The notes under the pieces are model-generated. The model saw only the letters and a list, made by a program, of their open reading frames with translations, made no database searches and had not been told where the DNA came from. DNA of 64,000 nucleotides from Methylobacter sp. Its GTDB lineage: Bacteria > Pseudomonadota > Gammaproteobacteria > Methylococcales > Methylomonadaceae. Both the position numbers and the translations under genes were made by a program. Below are positions 16,618 to 25,962 of this stretch, piece after piece (positions within the stretch are counted from its first letter, which is position 1; each line of letters begins with the position of its first letter). The stretch covers positions 35,247-99,246 of the forward strand of contig JAUYMY010000054.1 in NCBI GenBank assembly GCA_030699385.1, given 5' to 3'.

Positions 16618-17613
16618 TTATTTGGTATTCATGCGGATACGCTTTGAAAAATCAAGCGCTTGGTCGGCGGCGCGCGCACGCTCATTAATCAGCGCTCGCC
16701 GCTGCAATTCATCAAAAGGAAGCGTTGTGTCCAGCCGCTGAGATTCATAAAGATACTCTGGCAGATAGCCGCTTAACAAAACTTTCCAGGAGAAGCGAAG
16801 ATGATCCACATTAACCCGCGAACGCAGCCAGATAGCGGTGGTGCAATTATCCAGCAAGGTATTGTAAAACTGAGGGCTTTCATTCAATACGTTAATCTTG
16901 TTTAGATATTCCAAAAACAAGCGTTTGGCGTTTTCTGTTGAACCTTGCAGCTTGTACAAATAAACCTGCTCGGGCGGATCGTTCCGATAATGGGTACGCA
17001 GCCGAACCACATCGCGCTCATCTGCGACAATATAAATCAATTCATACTGGCGAAAAAAACCCTTGATGGTCGAATAGCCCTCACCCAATTCTTTGCGCGC
17101 CTCGATGGAAACCGCCAGATGATCGTCGCCGAAATTGAAGCTTAGAATCGTATGCGCAATCGCCGGCCCCATCCAATACACCGACAGCAAATCCACGCCT
17201 TCTAATTTTTTCAAATCAAAGGTTTTTGTGTAATAAGCCGACTGATAATCAAGCTCGCTGCGGTAATCGAAATTGCGGATATTGTGGACGGTGACCAGAT
17301 CGCCGTCGAAAGTCGCATAAGCCAATTTAGCCACATCCGGCTGCCATTGCCGCTGATTGGACGGACTGATAGCAAACCAGCCGATTAGAACGAGCGCAAA
17401 AACAAGCGCATAAGCGTAAAGGCCGCGTTGGCGCCAGCGCGGCAAACCCAAACTGAACAGCGTGAGCAGAGCGAACAGGCCAAAAGCGGCGGATAAACTG
17501 ATGTTAATGGCGCCGGTATAAGAGTCACCGAAATAAAGGGCCAATGCACCCCATAGCGCGGTGCTAATCAGCGCAAAAACCAGTAATGACGTTTTGATAA
17601 GGGTGACCATCAT
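16618..17613 (-). CDS. DUF4105-like membrane protein
   Basis: 331 residues. Two or three hydrophobic segments in the first 110 residues (start to ALALYFG, then SAAFGLFALLTLFSLGL and YAYALVFALVLIGWFA) anchor a soluble C-terminal domain. VYWMGPAIAHTILSFNFG and YNTLLDNCTTAIWLRSRVN are characteristic of DUF4105 proteins, whose function is unknown. The start at 17613 was chosen because this ATG overlaps the stop of the upstream gene (TAATG); an in-frame TTG 30 nt earlier is less likely. Coupled to the MetA-like gene. Confidence 0.8.
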   Translation of the reverse strand: MMVTLIKTSLLVFALISTALWGALALYFGDSYTGAINISLSAAFGLFALLTLFSLGLPRWRQRGLYAYALVFALVLIGWFAISPSNQRQWQPDVAKLAYATFDGDLVTVHNIRNFDYRSELDYQSAYYTKTFDLKKLEGVDLLSVYWMGPAIAHTILSFNFGDDHLAVSIEARKELGEGYSTIKGFFRQYELIYIVADERDVVRLRTHYRNDPPEQVYLYKLQGSTENAKRLFLEYLNKINVLNESPQFYNTLLDNCTTAIWLRSRVNVDHLRFSWKVLLSGYLPEYLYESQRLDTTLPFDELQRRALINERARAADQALDFSKRIRMNTK

Positions 17614-18542
17614 TAAAGCCCACCGCCAAAACGGGTTTGCCAAGCAATGCCCACGGTATCAAAATCACTGCCGGTACGGCCTGAAGCGCCGGTACTGGCA
17701 TACAATTTAACTGAGTTATAGCGGTTTACCGGCAGTGCGAGCGTGACGCCGACGCGTGAATTTTTAAGCCTATCATCTTTAGCTTCGCCATTGATGGTGG
17801 TCTCGCCGCCGGTATAAAAAGTGCCGTCTAATGCGGCCCAAATCCCAAACGGGAAACTGTAAATCAAATGCCCCTGTAACGAGTACATCACGGCCTGTTC
17901 ACGGACACTGCCGCCGAAAAATTCTTCGTTATCGGTATAAAAACGAACCGCACCGGCCATTTCCAAGGTCACTGGCCCCAAACGCTTGGACACGCCCAAC
18001 TCAGGCTTGATCGACCAGCGATTGGTGCCGATATTGACCAGTTTATCGGCGTCATATTGCCCACCGGGCGCGGTCACTTCAAGCACGGTGCCGACAATCA
18101 AATCTTGCTGATAGCTGGGGAATTTATCCAGCGTCAGCGCTGGCGCGCCAAACAGATTGACGGAAAAGCGGACACGGGGATCGGCAAAACCGTCAACGAC
18201 CCGATCACGTTCGTCTCCAGAAACCTTGCCGGTGCCGGACAGCCAGGCATAAGGCAACACCACGTCGAACTTGGCCGATTTTCCCGCTATATCCAGTGTG
18301 CGGGCATACGCGGCAACCGTAGAATGCACCTCGATATTGACATCAGTGAGCGGCAACGACGAGTCAACTCCGACGCCGCCTTCAGTGTGTCCATAACCCA
18401 TGACCAAAAAATTCAGGCCAACCGGTGCATTGGCATAAGTACGCGGCTCAAGATCCTGAGCTTCCACGCAGAAAGCTCCGGCCAACAGCGTCACCGCAAA
18501 GCCAAGTTGCCGCCTTAGACGAAAAGCATTCAAAATCAGCAC
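17613..18542 (-). CDS. MetA-like outer-membrane beta-barrel (phenol-degradation MetA superfamily)
   Basis: 309 residues with a signal peptide ending near VEAQ (about 29). The rest alternates polar and hydrophobic residues and ends in an aromatic strand before GFGGGGL-like residues, as in a beta-barrel. LEPRTYANAPVGLNFLVMGY and the late GVTLALPVNRYNSVKLYAS are typical of the transporter/MetA family (Pfam Phenol_MetA_deg type). A channel or small-molecule uptake role is inferred; substrate unknown. Its stop overlaps the DUF4105 start, and only 11 bp separate it from the OprB gene upstream, so the three form one unit. Confidence 0.8.
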   Translation of the reverse strand: MLILNAFRLRRQLGFAVTLLAGAFCVEAQDLEPRTYANAPVGLNFLVMGYGHTEGGVGVDSSLPLTDVNIEVHSTVAAYARTLDIAGKSAKFDVVLPYAWLSGTGKVSGDERDRVVDGFADPRVRFSVNLFGAPALTLDKFPSYQQDLIVGTVLEVTAPGGQYDADKLVNIGTNRWSIKPELGVSKRLGPVTLEMAGAVRFYTDNEEFFGGSVREQAVMYSLQGHLIYSFPFGIWAALDGTFYTGGETTINGEAKDDRLKNSRVGVTLALPVNRYNSVKLYASTGASGRTGSDFDTVGIAWQTRFGGGL

Positions 18543-18553
18543 CTTGAGCCCAT

Positions 18554-19972
18554 TTAAAATTTAATGTTCATACGCAAACTGGCTTCAAGCGACACGTCCA
18601 AGTCTTGCAACTCGCCGTTGTTATCGAGTGTTTTATTCATTGCCGAATTGACCACCTGAAGATTGGGGCTCACGCTAAACCACGGTGTAACCGAGGCGGT
18701 GTAATACATTTCGATAGCGTCTTCCTTATCTAACCCAAGATTGAGTTGCTGGCGCAGTAGCGGTATAAACTGGTCACTGAACTGGGTGCGCGCCCAGCCG
18801 ACACCAAACGAGTCATTAGAGCGACCCGGCACCACGCCCTTGCCGCCAATACCCATCATATAGGTGTATTGAATAGGATTCGGATTGCCGTCGGTGGCGC
18901 CAAAGTTGAAGAAAAGACCAATGCCTTTATGGGCTTCGCCTTGCGGTTGCCATAAATACTGATCGAACCCGTACATGATCGCCCAAGTGCTGTCGGTTCT
19001 GTTGGCCGGACGAATCGGCACCAGCAGTTCAGGAAAATATTTTGCCAGTATCCGATGCAGCACCGGCCCAGGGCTTGACAGCCGAGGATATTGTTCATTC
19101 AACAGCAAGCGACCGATGTTATTAGGATCCTGATCCAACGACAGACGGCTTTTGTCACTCCAGAGCCCGGTCACCGTCTGATTACCGGCCAGCCCGAACG
19201 GCTTGATTTTTATACTGGCGGACGTCAGGACAGTGGCGCCGTCATCAAACGCTTTGTCGATATTATTTTCAGTCGACTTGCCGCTTGCATCCAGCGCCAT
19301 CGCCGCGATAGTGATATTTTCGGTCGGCAACAACAAGATACCGCCGCCATAAGCCGAAATCGGCATCATGGAGGTCGCCAAGGAAAAGTTCAACGCGGTA
19401 TTGGAAAACTGAGTGCGATAATTGCCGTAGAACTCGGTTGGCGTCAGATCCAAGGTATTAATTTTCCCCATGAACACGCCAAAATGGGTGCTGAAAAACT
19501 GGGTAAAGGTCGCTCCCATCAGCGCGTTATCGGCTTCATTAACTCCCGGAAACAAATAGCTTACGTTGGTGGGCACGACTGCGCCAACGTCGTTGAACAG
19601 GGTATTGCCGAAACTGGAAACGCCTTGAAACTTGAAAAAGCCACCCGGCCAAAGCCCCATTTTGCCCATGTCCAGATTAAGGCTGTAATCGACATTGCCC
19701 CAAAAGTCAGCGTCGCTGTCCTTACCGCCAGTAATGACGCCCTGCGGCAGCAAATACATGTCCGCATCCAACACCACGCCTTTTTTAGCCAGCTCGTCTC
19801 TTGCCCCGCCCCAATTGCCGCTAAGCCGGGGCCGTGAGGCTAAATCGCCGCCCCAAGTCGGCGGCGTCTCAACCGGCCCAAAGGCATTGGCCGCAGGATT
19901 TGCAGCCATCAAAAAAACCGTGCCGAGCAGGAACGGTGCGACATGCCCGTCCCGACTATATTGCTTTGTCAT
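18554..19972 (-). CDS. OprB-family carbohydrate-selective porin
   Basis: 472 residues with a signal peptide ending near NAFG (about 31). LSGNWGGARDELAKKGVVLD at about 50-70 is the hallmark of the OprB family, followed by beta-strand-rich sequence to a terminal ASLRMNIKF with the C-terminal Phe common in outer-membrane proteins. It should form a 16- to 18-stranded outer-membrane barrel. Family members take up sugars, but several transport other solutes. First gene of the unit with the MetA-like and DUF4105 genes. Confidence 0.87.
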   Translation of the reverse strand: MTKQYSRDGHVAPFLLGTVFLMAANPAANAFGPVETPPTWGGDLASRPRLSGNWGGARDELAKKGVVLDADMYLLPQGVITGGKDSDADFWGNVDYSLNLDMGKMGLWPGGFFKFQGVSSFGNTLFNDVGAVVPTNVSYLFPGVNEADNALMGATFTQFFSTHFGVFMGKINTLDLTPTEFYGNYRTQFSNTALNFSLATSMMPISAYGGGILLLPTENITIAAMALDASGKSTENNIDKAFDDGATVLTSASIKIKPFGLAGNQTVTGLWSDKSRLSLDQDPNNIGRLLLNEQYPRLSSPGPVLHRILAKYFPELLVPIRPANRTDSTWAIMYGFDQYLWQPQGEAHKGIGLFFNFGATDGNPNPIQYTYMMGIGGKGVVPGRSNDSFGVGWARTQFSDQFIPLLRQQLNLGLDKEDAIEMYYTASVTPWFSVSPNLQVVNSAMNKTLDNNGELQDLDVSLEASLRMNIKF

Positions 19973-20108
19973 GGAATTACTCTTTAGTTTATTTTATCGA
20001 TAAATAACAGAAACTTAGCCCGCTTAATGCAAATGACCGCAAAGTATACAATATACTTCAAACGGCCACGTTTTCGGCTTATGTTAGACCAGAAATAGGC
20101 CGAACTGC

Positions 20109-20193
20109 AGACCTTCCAGGTTTTACGACTGCCATGGATGGCGGAAGTGCTGGAGCCGCCGGGAGCGGCTCCAGTAAAATCCAGGAAGGTCTA
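20109..20193. repeat. TAGACCTTCCAG repeat, copy 2 (inverted relative to copy 1)
   Basis: AGACCTTCCAGGTTTTACGA at the left and CCAGGAAGGTCTA at the right, with the GGAGCCGCCGGGAGCGGCTCC hairpin inside. It is the reverse complement of 14744-14829 with few changes. It lies just upstream of the OprB gene. Confidence 0.75.
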
Positions 20194-20229
20194 ACTCGCA
20201 ATGCTTAGGCGATTATAAGACCTGTTCTT

Positions 20230-21012
20230 TTAGTAAGGCGCCGGCACAGGCATATACATCACGCCGCTGCTGCCATAAGCCTGGGTGTACCACGCTACGC
20301 CGCATTGATAATAAGTAATACCTTTAACGACCGCCGTATTAGGATTACACGGCAAGCCACTGCTGCCTGAAGGCGGCGTTGTGTAAACCACCGTCGTTGA
20401 CGGCGCGGTTGTTGTTTGCGAAGCGTTAGACGAACCGGCGGCATAACCCGCCACTGCGCCAACCGCCAGCGCGCCGACAGCAACAGCGGCGACTTCGCCG
20501 TCATCCCAGTTGTTATTATCGTAACTGCCATTGCCGTAATAGTAATTATTGTTATTGCTGTTGTAATTACCTTGATAATTCTGCGCCGTTTGCTGCCGAC
20601 TTTGCGAACGCCCGGTCGCGCCTTGCTGGCGTGTCTCTACATTTTCACTCGAATATTGCTGACGTTGCGCTTGATTCTGGGTCGCCGAGTCCTGCCGCTG
20701 AGCCTGATTCGCAGTTGAGGTAGACTGCCGACTTTGCTGAGTTGCCGCTTTGTTAGTGGAAGCGGTCTGAGCCGTCTGAGCTCGATTAGTCGAAAACGTT
20801 TGCGCAGATGCAGACCGGCTCGAAGCCGTTGATGCGGCGGCCGCTGAACTGCGCCCTGCGCCGGATGAAAAACTGCCGCTAGCGGCAGCGCCGCTGCTAC
20901 GAGAAAATCCACCGCCACCGCCACCTCGTGCGGCTGCCTGATCCATAGCGCCTGCCATCATGATAAAGGTCGCGGTTACCGCGCTCACTTTCAAATTAAA
21001 TTTTGGGTTCAT
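20230..21012 (-). CDS. Exported low-complexity protein (Gly/Ser/Gln/Asn-rich)
   Basis: 260 residues. A signal peptide (about 1-28, ending AAA) is followed by RGGGGGG and a Ser/Ala/Gln/Thr-rich tract with repeated QSRQ- and AQRQ-type motifs (about 35-150), then an Asn/Tyr-rich stretch, a hydrophobic Ala/Val/Gly helix (about 172-192) and a C-terminal module with two Cys, LPCNPNTAVVKG and YYQCGVAWY. The C-terminal pattern recurs in secreted bacterial proteins of unknown role. Its ATG overlaps the stop of the DUF2092 gene (TAATG), so the pair is translationally coupled. A surface or matrix role is only a guess. Confidence 0.8.
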   Translation of the reverse strand: MNPKFNLKVSAVTATFIMMAGAMDQAAARGGGGGGFSRSSGAAASGSFSSGAGRSSAAAASTASSRSASAQTFSTNRAQTAQTASTNKAATQQSRQSTSTANQAQRQDSATQNQAQRQQYSSENVETRQQGATGRSQSRQQTAQNYQGNYNSNNNNYYYGNGSYDNNNWDDGEVAAVAVGALAVGAVAGYAAGSSNASQTTTAPSTTVVYTTPPSGSSGLPCNPNTAVVKGITYYQCGVAWYTQAYGSSGVMYMPVPAPY

Positions 21013-21851
21013 TACTTACCTCCGGCTTGTTTTGGGCTTACAGGACTGATAGTGGGTATTTGTGCCGCAAAAGCAATCTTTTTGCTTTGCTCGGTTGGCG
21101 TAAATACAAATTGAGCCTCATCGACTTTCGGCGTCAGATTCCAATCTGCAAATTGCGCTTTAAATTGCGGCTGACCGGGTGCATTTTTGTAGCTGAGCAC
21201 GATGCGCAGCGGTAACGGCTGTGCGCCTGCGGCAACCCACACCTGATAATCGACAGTTTCGGTGCGTCCCGCCAAATGATGCGCCGTGCTTCCGTTGATA
21301 ACGGTTTTTCCCACATAATCAAGCGTTTGAGTTCTACGCTCCAGCTCGTCCGGCAACTGGGTTACCAGCAGCACCGCCAGCGGCAAACGCATCCCTAAAT
21401 CTTTAAGAAAATACTTAACGGCCTCATCGATGCCTCCCGGTTTGTCAACTTGCGCATACACATTTTGGTCAGGGCTAAACGTGGTTATCGTATTGCCGTC
21501 ATATTGCACAAGATGCCGCTCGCCGTTGCTGTGCTCAGTGTCGACGCGCAGTCCGTTAGGTCGATTGACGATGATGTTCCTGCTTTCGCCAAATTCGATC
21601 ATCTGCCCCGATTCTTGGAGTACATCGTAATTGCTTGCAATAGTGACACTGTACTTCGGCGCCTTGGCCAGAAATTGAGCCATGCGCATCAGAATATCCT
21701 TAGCGTCCGCAGGCTCCGCTACGCTTTGAGCACTCGCCGCTGGCACCGCTACCGCCTCTGCTACCAGTGGTTTTTCGGCACAACCCACCGTTGCCGCGAT
21801 AACAGCCCCGTAAAGCGCGATTCGCAGTCCCGTTTGTAATGTTGTCTTCAT
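21012..21851 (-). CDS. DUF2092 periplasmic lipoprotein
   Basis: 279 residues with a lipoprotein-like signal ending GCAEK (Cys about 24). The mature part, with APKYSVTIASNYDVLQESG, RPNGLRVDT and VQYDGNTITTFSPDQNVYA, matches DUF2092, a family predicted to be periplasmic with a LolA/LolB-like fold. Lipid or lipoprotein handling is possible but unproven. Coupled by overlap to the low-complexity gene downstream. Confidence 0.82.
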   Translation of the reverse strand: MKTTLQTGLRIALYGAVIAATVGCAEKPLVAEAVAVPAASAQSVAEPADAKDILMRMAQFLAKAPKYSVTIASNYDVLQESGQMIEFGESRNIIVNRPNGLRVDTEHSNGERHLVQYDGNTITTFSPDQNVYAQVDKPGGIDEAVKYFLKDLGMRLPLAVLLVTQLPDELERRTQTLDYVGKTVINGSTAHHLAGRTETVDYQVWVAAGAQPLPLRIVLSYKNAPGQPQFKAQFADWNLTPKVDEAQFVFTPTEQSKKIAFAAQIPTISPVSPKQAGGK

Positions 21852-21967
21852 AAGTCATCTCCGTTGGTTGATAGCATTGAAACTGAGGTCTTCATAGATA
21901 ATCTCCTTTGCTTATTGAGTCAATAAATAACCGGGCTAAAGCGGCTCCAATTTAGAAAAAATAGTGT

Positions 21968-22162
21968 AAGGCGATTTCCTGAAAAAAACAGCCCCAAATA
22001 ATTGTCCACGAAAAACACGAAAAGCACGAAAAGCCAAAAATAGGCATCTCCATGCGACACAAAATAAGAAAAACTATTGTTTTTAATTTCTTTTTTTCGT
22101 GTCTTTCGTGATAAGCGTGGACTCTGTTTTTCTACAGCTTTCGATTATCAGAGACATTTTTT
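21968..22162. repeat. 195-bp CCACGAAA palindromic element, copy A
   Basis: Arms: GTCCACGAAAAACACGAAAA at the left and a complementary TTTTCGTGTCTTTCGTG...GTGGAC at the right, with outer flanks AAGGCGATTTCCTGAAAAAA and TTTCGATTATCAGAGACATT. The core contains AAATAGGCATCTCCATGCGA. Copy B at 30256-30450 is the same length; its outer flanks are inverted relative to this copy but its core is in the same orientation. Confidence 0.8.
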
Positions 22163-22177
22163 CTTAGAAATCACCTA

Positions 22178-22256
22178 ACTACTCAGCCTATGCCAAAAAT
22201 GATTAAATAGAACACGGCAATTGCCATGTTCTATTGCTTTTTTCACTGAGTAGTTA
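22178..22256. repeat. Short MITE-like element with TAACTACTCAG ends, possibly acting as terminator
   Basis: TAACTACTCAG (22178-22188) and CTGAGTAGTTA (22246-22256) are perfect inverted ends. Inside, AATAGAACA (22206-22214) pairs with TGTTCTATT (22227-22235). The same ends flank the larger copy at 55597-55750. The right end overlaps the last codons and stop of the mechanosensitive channel gene, so the insertion supplies its C-terminus; the internal hairpin may end that transcript. Confidence 0.75.
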
Positions 22257-24582
22257 CAGTTTTTGCGCCGACCAGCTCGACTTGAATCGGCTTAGGGCTG
22301 TCTAAGTGCACATCGTGCTGAGAAAAAGCAATGCCGATGCCGCGCTCATGAAACAGCCTCACGATACGATGGCGTATATCGCTCATCACGCGGCGGCGAT
22401 TGATCTGGGGCAAAAGCTCGACCCAAAAATCCAAGGTCAGATTCAGCGCATCGCTGCCAAATTCCTCCAGATAAACTTCGGGGGCCGGTTCTTTCAGTAC
22501 CTGACCGTGCTCATTAGCCGCCTGCCCCACCAGTGCCAACGCTTCGCGCACCGACGAGCCGTAAACGATGCCGATGGTAATGGTGCAGCGCACACTCTGA
22601 CTGGAAAGCGTCCAATTGGTGACACTCTTTTCCAGAAAACTGCTGTTCGGTATCAGCATGTCGATACCGTCGAAACGATGCACTTGACAACAGCGGCTGC
22701 CGATATGGGTCACGGTGCCGCGCACCCCTTCAACATCGACAATATCGCCCAACTTGATAGGGCGTTCCACCAGCAGAATTAAACCACTGATAAAATTGTT
22801 GATAATATTCTGCGCACCAAAACCGACACCGATAGCCAAGGCGCCGCCAAAAAACGTAAAAACAGTGAGCGGTATATGTACCCTGACCAGCGCAAACACG
22901 ACAATGCCAACGACAGCAATCAAGGTAAACAGCCTAAAGCCCAACAGCACTGAACTTTCTTGCGCGGGCAGCCATTTCGTCACTAATCGACGGCCGTGAT
23001 CGGCAATTTTAGCGACCAGCCATAAGCCGAGGCCCAAAATAAAAAGTATCCGTACAATCTTATCGACAGTCACACCGCGCCGACTGACGATCTCTCTGCC
23101 GTCCGCAATAATGCTGTCCTCGACAGTAAACAGCTCAAAATTCCACGCCGTAGCGGCCATGTCGCCAATGCTGCCATACAATTTATTAACGCGATCGCTC
23201 AATGCATTGCTGTCATAACGCAATTGCAACGATTGCTTCACGCTGTGGATAGCGGCATCCAGCTCATCGGCATCGGCAACCATACGCCGCAACACCGACT
23301 CATGCTGAGCATAAGCGAGACGCTGCCGCTCAGCCAAGGCCATATCGCCGTATTCGGCTTTCCAGTCGGCGAGTTTTTTTTCTTGATTATCCAAACGGCG
23401 ACGCGCCGTATCGAGGCTGGAAATAAAAAACTGCCGCCATGTTGCCAATTGACGTTGGCCTTGCTCAATTTTCACCAAGGCAGCATCAAACACTTTGTAA
23501 TTTTGGCTATTTTCGACGTCATAACGAATTTCCCACATTTGACGATGTGCGTTCAATAGCCGTGTCCTTAGACGCATAACCTGTATAGCCGACTCCGACA
23601 CACTGACTTCAACGGCTAAGGTATTTAATTCGTTCTGCAAACGTTGGCTATTCAAACTCTGTGCATCGGCGGCACCGGCATCGCGTAATTTATCGCGCAT
23701 CTGTTGCCATTGTTGATCAATGGTCTTGCCCGCCTCAATCGCCTGCTCGGTTTCTTTGTCCACTTGTTGCTGCAATCGTGAAAGCTCAGCAAACTTCGCA
23801 TCACGATCCTGCAAGGAAATCGGCGAGGCCAGACTGGCGCGCCTGACTTGGCGCTGCAACAGCTCAGCTTCGCTACGCCGAAAACTCAACATCTCGACGC
23901 GGAGCTCGCGCTCACTATCGCGCAAGCCCACGTGCGCTTGATTATAAAGATTGCGTAGTTCGTGCAGATCGCGAGACCAGCGCAAGCGACTCGCCGAATC
24001 TGAGTCTGCAGTATCTAGCAGTTCCTGCGCTCTTCTTAACGCCTGCTCGCTAAGTTTAAGATCCTTTCGCCGAGCCTCAAGCAAATCGGCATACATGGAT
24101 TGTTCGATAGCAGCAGCTTCGATTTCTTGTTCCTTGGCACGCACTTGCCGCCACAAGTCATCGACGAAATCGAGCGAATAAGCCCCCGATTTGGCAAAAT
24201 CGAACCAAGCTGCCGATTTTTCTTGAAAATCTTGCCGGGCGACACGCACCGTTTTTAGCTTATTCAACGCATCGAGATGGCTTTCATAGGCATTGACAAC
24301 CAGATTGAGCAATCGCTTGTACTCGACCCATTCCGTCTCATCCGCTTCCGGCGGAGCGTCAGCAGGCAAGGCGAACAGCCGCTTTTCCACCTGAACAAGC
24401 CTTGACTGAACAGCGGCGACACGCGCATCGACAGAGGCCGCCAGCGTTTTTTGCGTCTGTGCATCATCACTGGCCGCCCACGCCGTCGGCATCATAAAAA
24501 TCAAGCAAACAGCGACAGTCACGGGCAGCAACGCCAATAACGCTTGAATTTTATTTCGCTGTTTGTTTAATAGATTGCTCAT
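22243..24582 (-). CDS. MscS-family mechanosensitive channel with large periplasmic domain
   Basis: 779 residues: a signal sequence (about 1-37, ending AWA), a long helical, Arg/Gln/Glu-rich region that looks coiled coil (about 45-480), and three or more membrane segments (about 505-640). The pore-lining and beta-domain signature is GGALAIGVGFGAQNIINNF followed by LVERPIKLGDIVDVEG, typical of MscS. Layout resembles MscK/MscM but is shorter (those exceed 1,100). Role: release of solutes under osmotic downshock at the inner membrane. The last residues VTTQ and the stop lie in a MITE terminal repeat, so the native C-terminus may have been replaced. Confidence 0.9.
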   Translation of the reverse strand: MSNLLNKQRNKIQALLALLPVTVAVCLIFMMPTAWAASDDAQTQKTLAASVDARVAAVQSRLVQVEKRLFALPADAPPEADETEWVEYKRLLNLVVNAYESHLDALNKLKTVRVARQDFQEKSAAWFDFAKSGAYSLDFVDDLWRQVRAKEQEIEAAAIEQSMYADLLEARRKDLKLSEQALRRAQELLDTADSDSASRLRWSRDLHELRNLYNQAHVGLRDSERELRVEMLSFRRSEAELLQRQVRRASLASPISLQDRDAKFAELSRLQQQVDKETEQAIEAGKTIDQQWQQMRDKLRDAGAADAQSLNSQRLQNELNTLAVEVSVSESAIQVMRLRTRLLNAHRQMWEIRYDVENSQNYKVFDAALVKIEQGQRQLATWRQFFISSLDTARRRLDNQEKKLADWKAEYGDMALAERQRLAYAQHESVLRRMVADADELDAAIHSVKQSLQLRYDSNALSDRVNKLYGSIGDMAATAWNFELFTVEDSIIADGREIVSRRGVTVDKIVRILFILGLGLWLVAKIADHGRRLVTKWLPAQESSVLLGFRLFTLIAVVGIVVFALVRVHIPLTVFTFFGGALAIGVGFGAQNIINNFISGLILLVERPIKLGDIVDVEGVRGTVTHIGSRCCQVHRFDGIDMLIPNSSFLEKSVTNWTLSSQSVRCTITIGIVYGSSVREALALVGQAANEHGQVLKEPAPEVYLEEFGSDALNLTLDFWVELLPQINRRRVMSDIRHRIVRLFHERGIGIAFSQHDVHLDSPKPIQVELVGAKTVTTQ

Positions 24583-24614
24583 TTAATTCATCATGCCAAG
24601 CGCGTTTAATTCGC

Positions 24615-25079
24615 TCAATTAACCGAATAACCCAGCGCTTCCAGACAAGATTTCATCGCCCGGTTATAAGTGTCCAGACCTGCAGGCGGCGCGGCAGCAT
24701 CCTTAGCCTGTTGGTCTCGGGATTTCATCGCGCCGCCCATGCCGCCGGCAGTTGCCCCGATTGCCGCACCTTTACCGGCATCACCGGCTATCGCGCCAAT
24801 CGCAGCACCCATTGCCGCACCACGCGCGCCGCCTTTTAACAAGCCTTTACCTGTAGCGCCGCTGCCCAGCCCCGTTGATGCCGGAGCCGGCGGATTATTA
24901 GGATCAAAGCCGGATTGCTGTACCGACCAACCGTGGCAATTATTTTGATCCATCTGCTGTTGTTGCGGATTTTGTCCCATTTTCGGGAAAATCATCAATT
25001 GCGCCTGTGCGGCCTGCGACCCTATCGCTATAGCGCCGACTAAAATAACCTGCATGGCATTGCGAGTTGATTTCTTCAT
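24615..25079 (-). CDS. Exported glycine-zipper protein
   Basis: 154 residues with a signal peptide (about 1-27, ending AQAQ). The centre (about 80-115) is a glycine zipper, with GAAMGAAIGAIAGDAGKGAA repeats, and the flanks carry two Cys (about 48 and 145). Glycine-zipper proteins insert in or associate with the outer membrane; precise function unknown. 32 bp separate it from the upstream end of the channel gene, so cotranscription is likely. Confidence 0.8.
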   Translation of the reverse strand: MKKSTRNAMQVILVGAIAIGSQAAQAQLMIFPKMGQNPQQQQMDQNNCHGWSVQQSGFDPNNPPAPASTGLGSGATGKGLLKGGARGAAMGAAIGAIAGDAGKGAAIGATAGGMGGAMKSRDQQAKDAAAPPAGLDTYNRAMKSCLEALGYSVN

Positions 25080-25121
25080 TTTTGTACCTCTATTGTTTTA
25101 TGCTCGATGGAAGGTGTAAAG

Positions 25122-25823
25122 CTAGTTGGCCGGCTTCGCGCCACAATTTGCCAAACGGTAGGCCATGCGTTCGGCCCAATAATCGAAAGCCTGATTCACG
25201 TCATCCCATTGTTGGGTGACACCTTCGTAAGATTTTTTGCCAACGCGCCGGTCGACAGCGGCGGCAATGCGTTCACCGCTTATCGCGTCAGTAATATCCG
25301 CTTCGGCTCCAGCCATGCCGACGAAAGCGGCTGTTCCGGTAGCCACCTCTTTTAAGGTGGATATAGCCAACATTTGCGGTACAAAAGTCGAGACTGTATC
25401 TAAGGCCACCCAAGACCCTTCGGCTTCGGTAATCGCCGCTTTGATTTTTATCGTTCCAGGCTCAGGGGCTGTGACAATTTGATAATGTTTGCCCAGCTCG
25501 TTAACCAAGGCACCATGTAAATGGTTGACCAAGGTTTGTCTATCCGCTGCCGGCAGTGAAACCAAGTCATTCTTTTCGTTGACATAAATGCGGACGGGCT
25601 CAATCATAACCTTGCTGTAGTTTTTACAACTGCGCGGATAGGTCGGATTAATATAGACTTTCAGCGCCTCGCCTGCCTGCCCTTCCCTAAGCATTGAATA
25701 ATCGCCGAGGAAACCGGCGGCTTCAACATCTCTGGCCTGTTTGGTCGGCGTACAGCCCAGCATCGGCAGCACCAACATCAAGCCGCACAGGCTCAGTTTT
25801 GTTCGTTTGTGATTGTTTTTCAT
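25122..25823 (-). CDS. DUF3313-type lipoprotein
   Basis: 233 residues. Lipoprotein signal with lipobox MLGC (Cys about 24). AGFLGDYSMLREG soon after and the pattern of YSKVMIEPVRIYV fit the DUF3313 family of outer-membrane lipoproteins of unknown function. The ATG at 25823 was preferred to one 45 nt upstream because AGGAGA lies just before it and the signal peptide starts properly. A second, diverged DUF3313 protein is encoded at 32872-33657. Confidence 0.8.
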   Translation of the reverse strand: MKNNHKRTKLSLCGLMLVLPMLGCTPTKQARDVEAAGFLGDYSMLREGQAGEALKVYINPTYPRSCKNYSKVMIEPVRIYVNEKNDLVSLPAADRQTLVNHLHGALVNELGKHYQIVTAPEPGTIKIKAAITEAEGSWVALDTVSTFVPQMLAISTLKEVATGTAAFVGMAGAEADITDAISGERIAAAVDRRVGKKSYEGVTQQWDDVNQAFDYWAERMAYRLANCGAKPAN

Positions 25824-25962
25824 ATAGTAATCTCCTGATTTGTAAAAGATTGTAAAAATAGAGTCCACGAAAAAAAAAGCAGTGAAAATAATGGTATTTG
25901 ATTCACCACACAGCGATAAAAAGCTCTCATCTTTATCCGCAAGTTGTTCATTGAGTATTTAA

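Noticed and set aside
19091..19837. A 248-codon plus-strand open frame opposite the OprB porin
   Set aside because: Antisense shadow of a well supported porin gene; its translation is His/Arg-rich and lacks any family resemblance.
25122..25868. A longer start for the DUF3313 lipoprotein (15 extra residues)
   Set aside because: The extra residues would bury the lipoprotein signal, while AGGAGA precedes the inner ATG at 25823.
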